Shown: positions 20,539-21,554 of the stretch, piece after piece | Layout of the letters: each line of letters begins with the position of its first letter | Numbering within the stretch: the stretch's first letter is position 1 | Assembly: GCA_019417125.1 (NCBI GenBank) | Contig: DXVZ01000121.1 | Location: 1 to 21,554, forward strand | Direction: 5' to 3' | DNA from: Phascolarctobacterium sp. | GTDB taxonomy: Bacteria > Bacillota > Negativicutes > Acidaminococcales > Acidaminococcaceae | DNA: 21,554 nt | Notes under the pieces: generated by a model | What the model saw: only the letters and a program-made list of their open reading frames with translations | Told to the model about the DNA's origin: nothing | Databases searched by the model: none | Made by a program: the position numbers and the translations under genes

Positions 20539-21453
20539 ATGAAAAAAAGTGTAGCTTGCATTTTATTATCCGCAATGGTTGCTTTCGGCAGTTTTGCAGC
20601 AGGGTGCGGCGGCAATAGCCAACAGGCAGAAAAGAAAACCTTTACCATCGCTTATGCTCCTAACGAATCCACCACGGACAGCACCGACGCCAGAAGTACC
20701 TTAGCTAAAGACCTTGGCAAAGTAATTAATATGGACGTTAAAGAAATTCAGGCGAGCGATTACACTGCTATTATCGAAGCACTGCGCACCGGCAAAGCCG
20801 ATATGGCTTATATGGGAGCGCTGGCAGTTGCTATGGGCGCTGAACGCGCAGGCGTAACCCCGATTGTTATGAAAGCCCCTAACGGAGACAAAGCGCAGGC
20901 TGTATACCATTCCGTATTCATTACCCAAAAAGATAATGCAGAAATTAACAGCATTAAAGATTTTCAGGGCAAAACCATTGCTTTCGTAGACCCGGATTCC
21001 ACTTCCGGCAACCTGGTGCCGACTTCTGAAATTATGAAAGCTTTTCCGGATTTACATTTGACGAACGAAAAAATCCACACTAACGGCGAATTTTTTGAAG
21101 CAGTAAGCTTTTCCGGCAAACATCAGGCTGGCTTGCAGGCAGTAATTAAAGGCGACGTTGACATTGTGCCTATCTCCGACCAGATTATGGCAAGCGAATT
21201 TAAAAACGGCAACGCCGACCCCAACGCCGTTAAGGTAGTGCATTCTTCCGCAGCTATCCCGGCGGAAGCCATGGTTGTAGGCAAAACCGTTAACGAAGAT
21301 TTGAAGAAAACCTTAACCAAATTCCTGGTTGATTATAACAACAAAGACTATTTTGACAAGGTAATTAAAAAAGCCGATGCGCGCTTTATTGAATGCAGCA
21401 TGGAGGATTACCAGCCGATTGTTGAGCTGAATAAAAACATCAACGCTCATTGA
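20539..21453 (+). CDS. phnD: Phosphonate ABC transporter substrate-binding lipoprotein
   Basis: The 304-residue PhnD/PtxB-type binding protein has a signal peptide ending FAAGC (C23). This lipobox is slightly unusual, with Ala instead of Leu at -3. The mature part shows IAYAPNESTTDSTDARS, ADMAYMGALAVAMG, FVDPDSTSGNLVPTSEI (the conserved DP-STSG motif of phosphonate binders) and DIVPISDQIM. It captures phosphonates outside the inner membrane for PhnC and PhnE. AAAAAGGAG precedes the ATG by nine bases. It lies 19 bp after the dehydrogenase gene and 30 bp before phnC, so it is part of the operon. Confidence 0.93.
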   Translation: MKKSVACILLSAMVAFGSFAAGCGGNSQQAEKKTFTIAYAPNESTTDSTDARSTLAKDLGKVINMDVKEIQASDYTAIIEALRTGKADMAYMGALAVAMGAERAGVTPIVMKAPNGDKAQAVYHSVFITQKDNAEINSIKDFQGKTIAFVDPDSTSGNLVPTSEIMKAFPDLHLTNEKIHTNGEFFEAVSFSGKHQAGLQAVIKGDVDIVPISDQIMASEFKNGNADPNAVKVVHSSAAIPAEAMVVGKTVNEDLKKTLTKFLVDYNNKDYFDKVIKKADARFIECSMEDYQPIVELNKNINAH

Positions 21454-21483
21454 TAATTAAGCCGTAAGGCGGGAGAATGTTTT

Positions 21484-21554
21484 ATGGAACCTGTTCTAAA
21501 ATTTAAAAATGTAAATAAATACTATAATAACTATGTATATGCACTGCATAATAT
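21484..21554 (+). CDS. phnC: Phosphonate ABC transporter ATP-binding protein, N-terminal fragment (runs off window)
   Basis: Only about 23 codons are present, starting at ATG 21484 with GGGAG about nine bases before it. The visible residues MEPVLKFKNVNKYYNNYVYA followed by LHN have the usual start of an ABC ATPase (hydrophobic strand, F-x-N-V-x-K-x-Y, then A-L-x-N). Walker motifs lie beyond the window. The assignment to PhnC rests on the position after phnD and the family-like start. phnE genes would be expected further on. Confidence 0.7.
   Translation, partial: MEPVLKFKNVNKYYNNYVYALHN

Noticed and set aside
21465..21475. Small GCCGTAAGGC hairpin between phnD and phnC as a terminator
   Set aside because: The stem is too short, there is no T-tract, and it directly precedes the phnC ribosome binding site.

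Overview
The window looks like chromosome from an anaerobic, diderm Firmicute of the class Negativicutes, possibly related to Phascolarctobacterium or Acidaminococcus. This is an inference. The basis is Firmicute-style ribosome binding sites, strong intrinsic terminators, the gene order rpsF-ssb-rpsR plus a DUF951 gene (as near the Bacillus origin), and a classical autotransporter with an outer-membrane barrel, which needs an outer membrane. Every convincing gene is on the + strand.

Layout. 1-279: tail of an unidentified membrane protein, closed by a terminator. 371-2466: an AT-rich pair of transporter genes (Fsr-like MFS exporter and RarD-like EamA permease). 2467-2875: a gene-free stretch with at least eight DnaA-box-like nonamers in about 170 bp, the best candidate here for a replication origin or DnaA-titration site. 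2876-4246: a divergent member of the tagaturonate epimerase (UxaE) family whose active-site motifs appear eroded. 4264-5411: rpsF-ssb-rpsR with a textbook promoter and terminator. 5493-8081: an autotransporter whose ribosome binding site lies inside a strong hairpin downstream of a G7 tract.

8244-15160: a branched-chain amino-acid type ABC importer with two tandem lipoprotein binding proteins, LivH, LivM, LivG and LivF, followed by a CBS-CBS-ACT protein and a DUF951 protein. Its promoter carries a perfect 17-bp palindrome between -35 and -10. 15246-17395: a CoA-type Nudix hydrolase overlapping a LytR-CpsA-Psr cell-wall ligase gene. 17461-17541: a compact promoter plus terminator unit with a TTGTATACAA palindrome.

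17657-21554: a DeoR-type regulator followed by a phosphonate operon, phnX (phosphonoacetaldehyde hydrolase), an iron-dependent alcohol dehydrogenase, phnD and the start of phnC, which runs off the window. No 2-aminoethylphosphonate transaminase (phnW) is visible. The dehydrogenase may therefore feed PhnX from 2-hydroxyethylphosphonate, or instead remove acetaldehyde as ethanol. The most interesting points are the DnaA-box cluster, the apparent UxaE-family pseudoenzyme beside it, the hairpin-gated mosaic autotransporter, and the transaminase-less phosphonate operon with a DeoR regulator.
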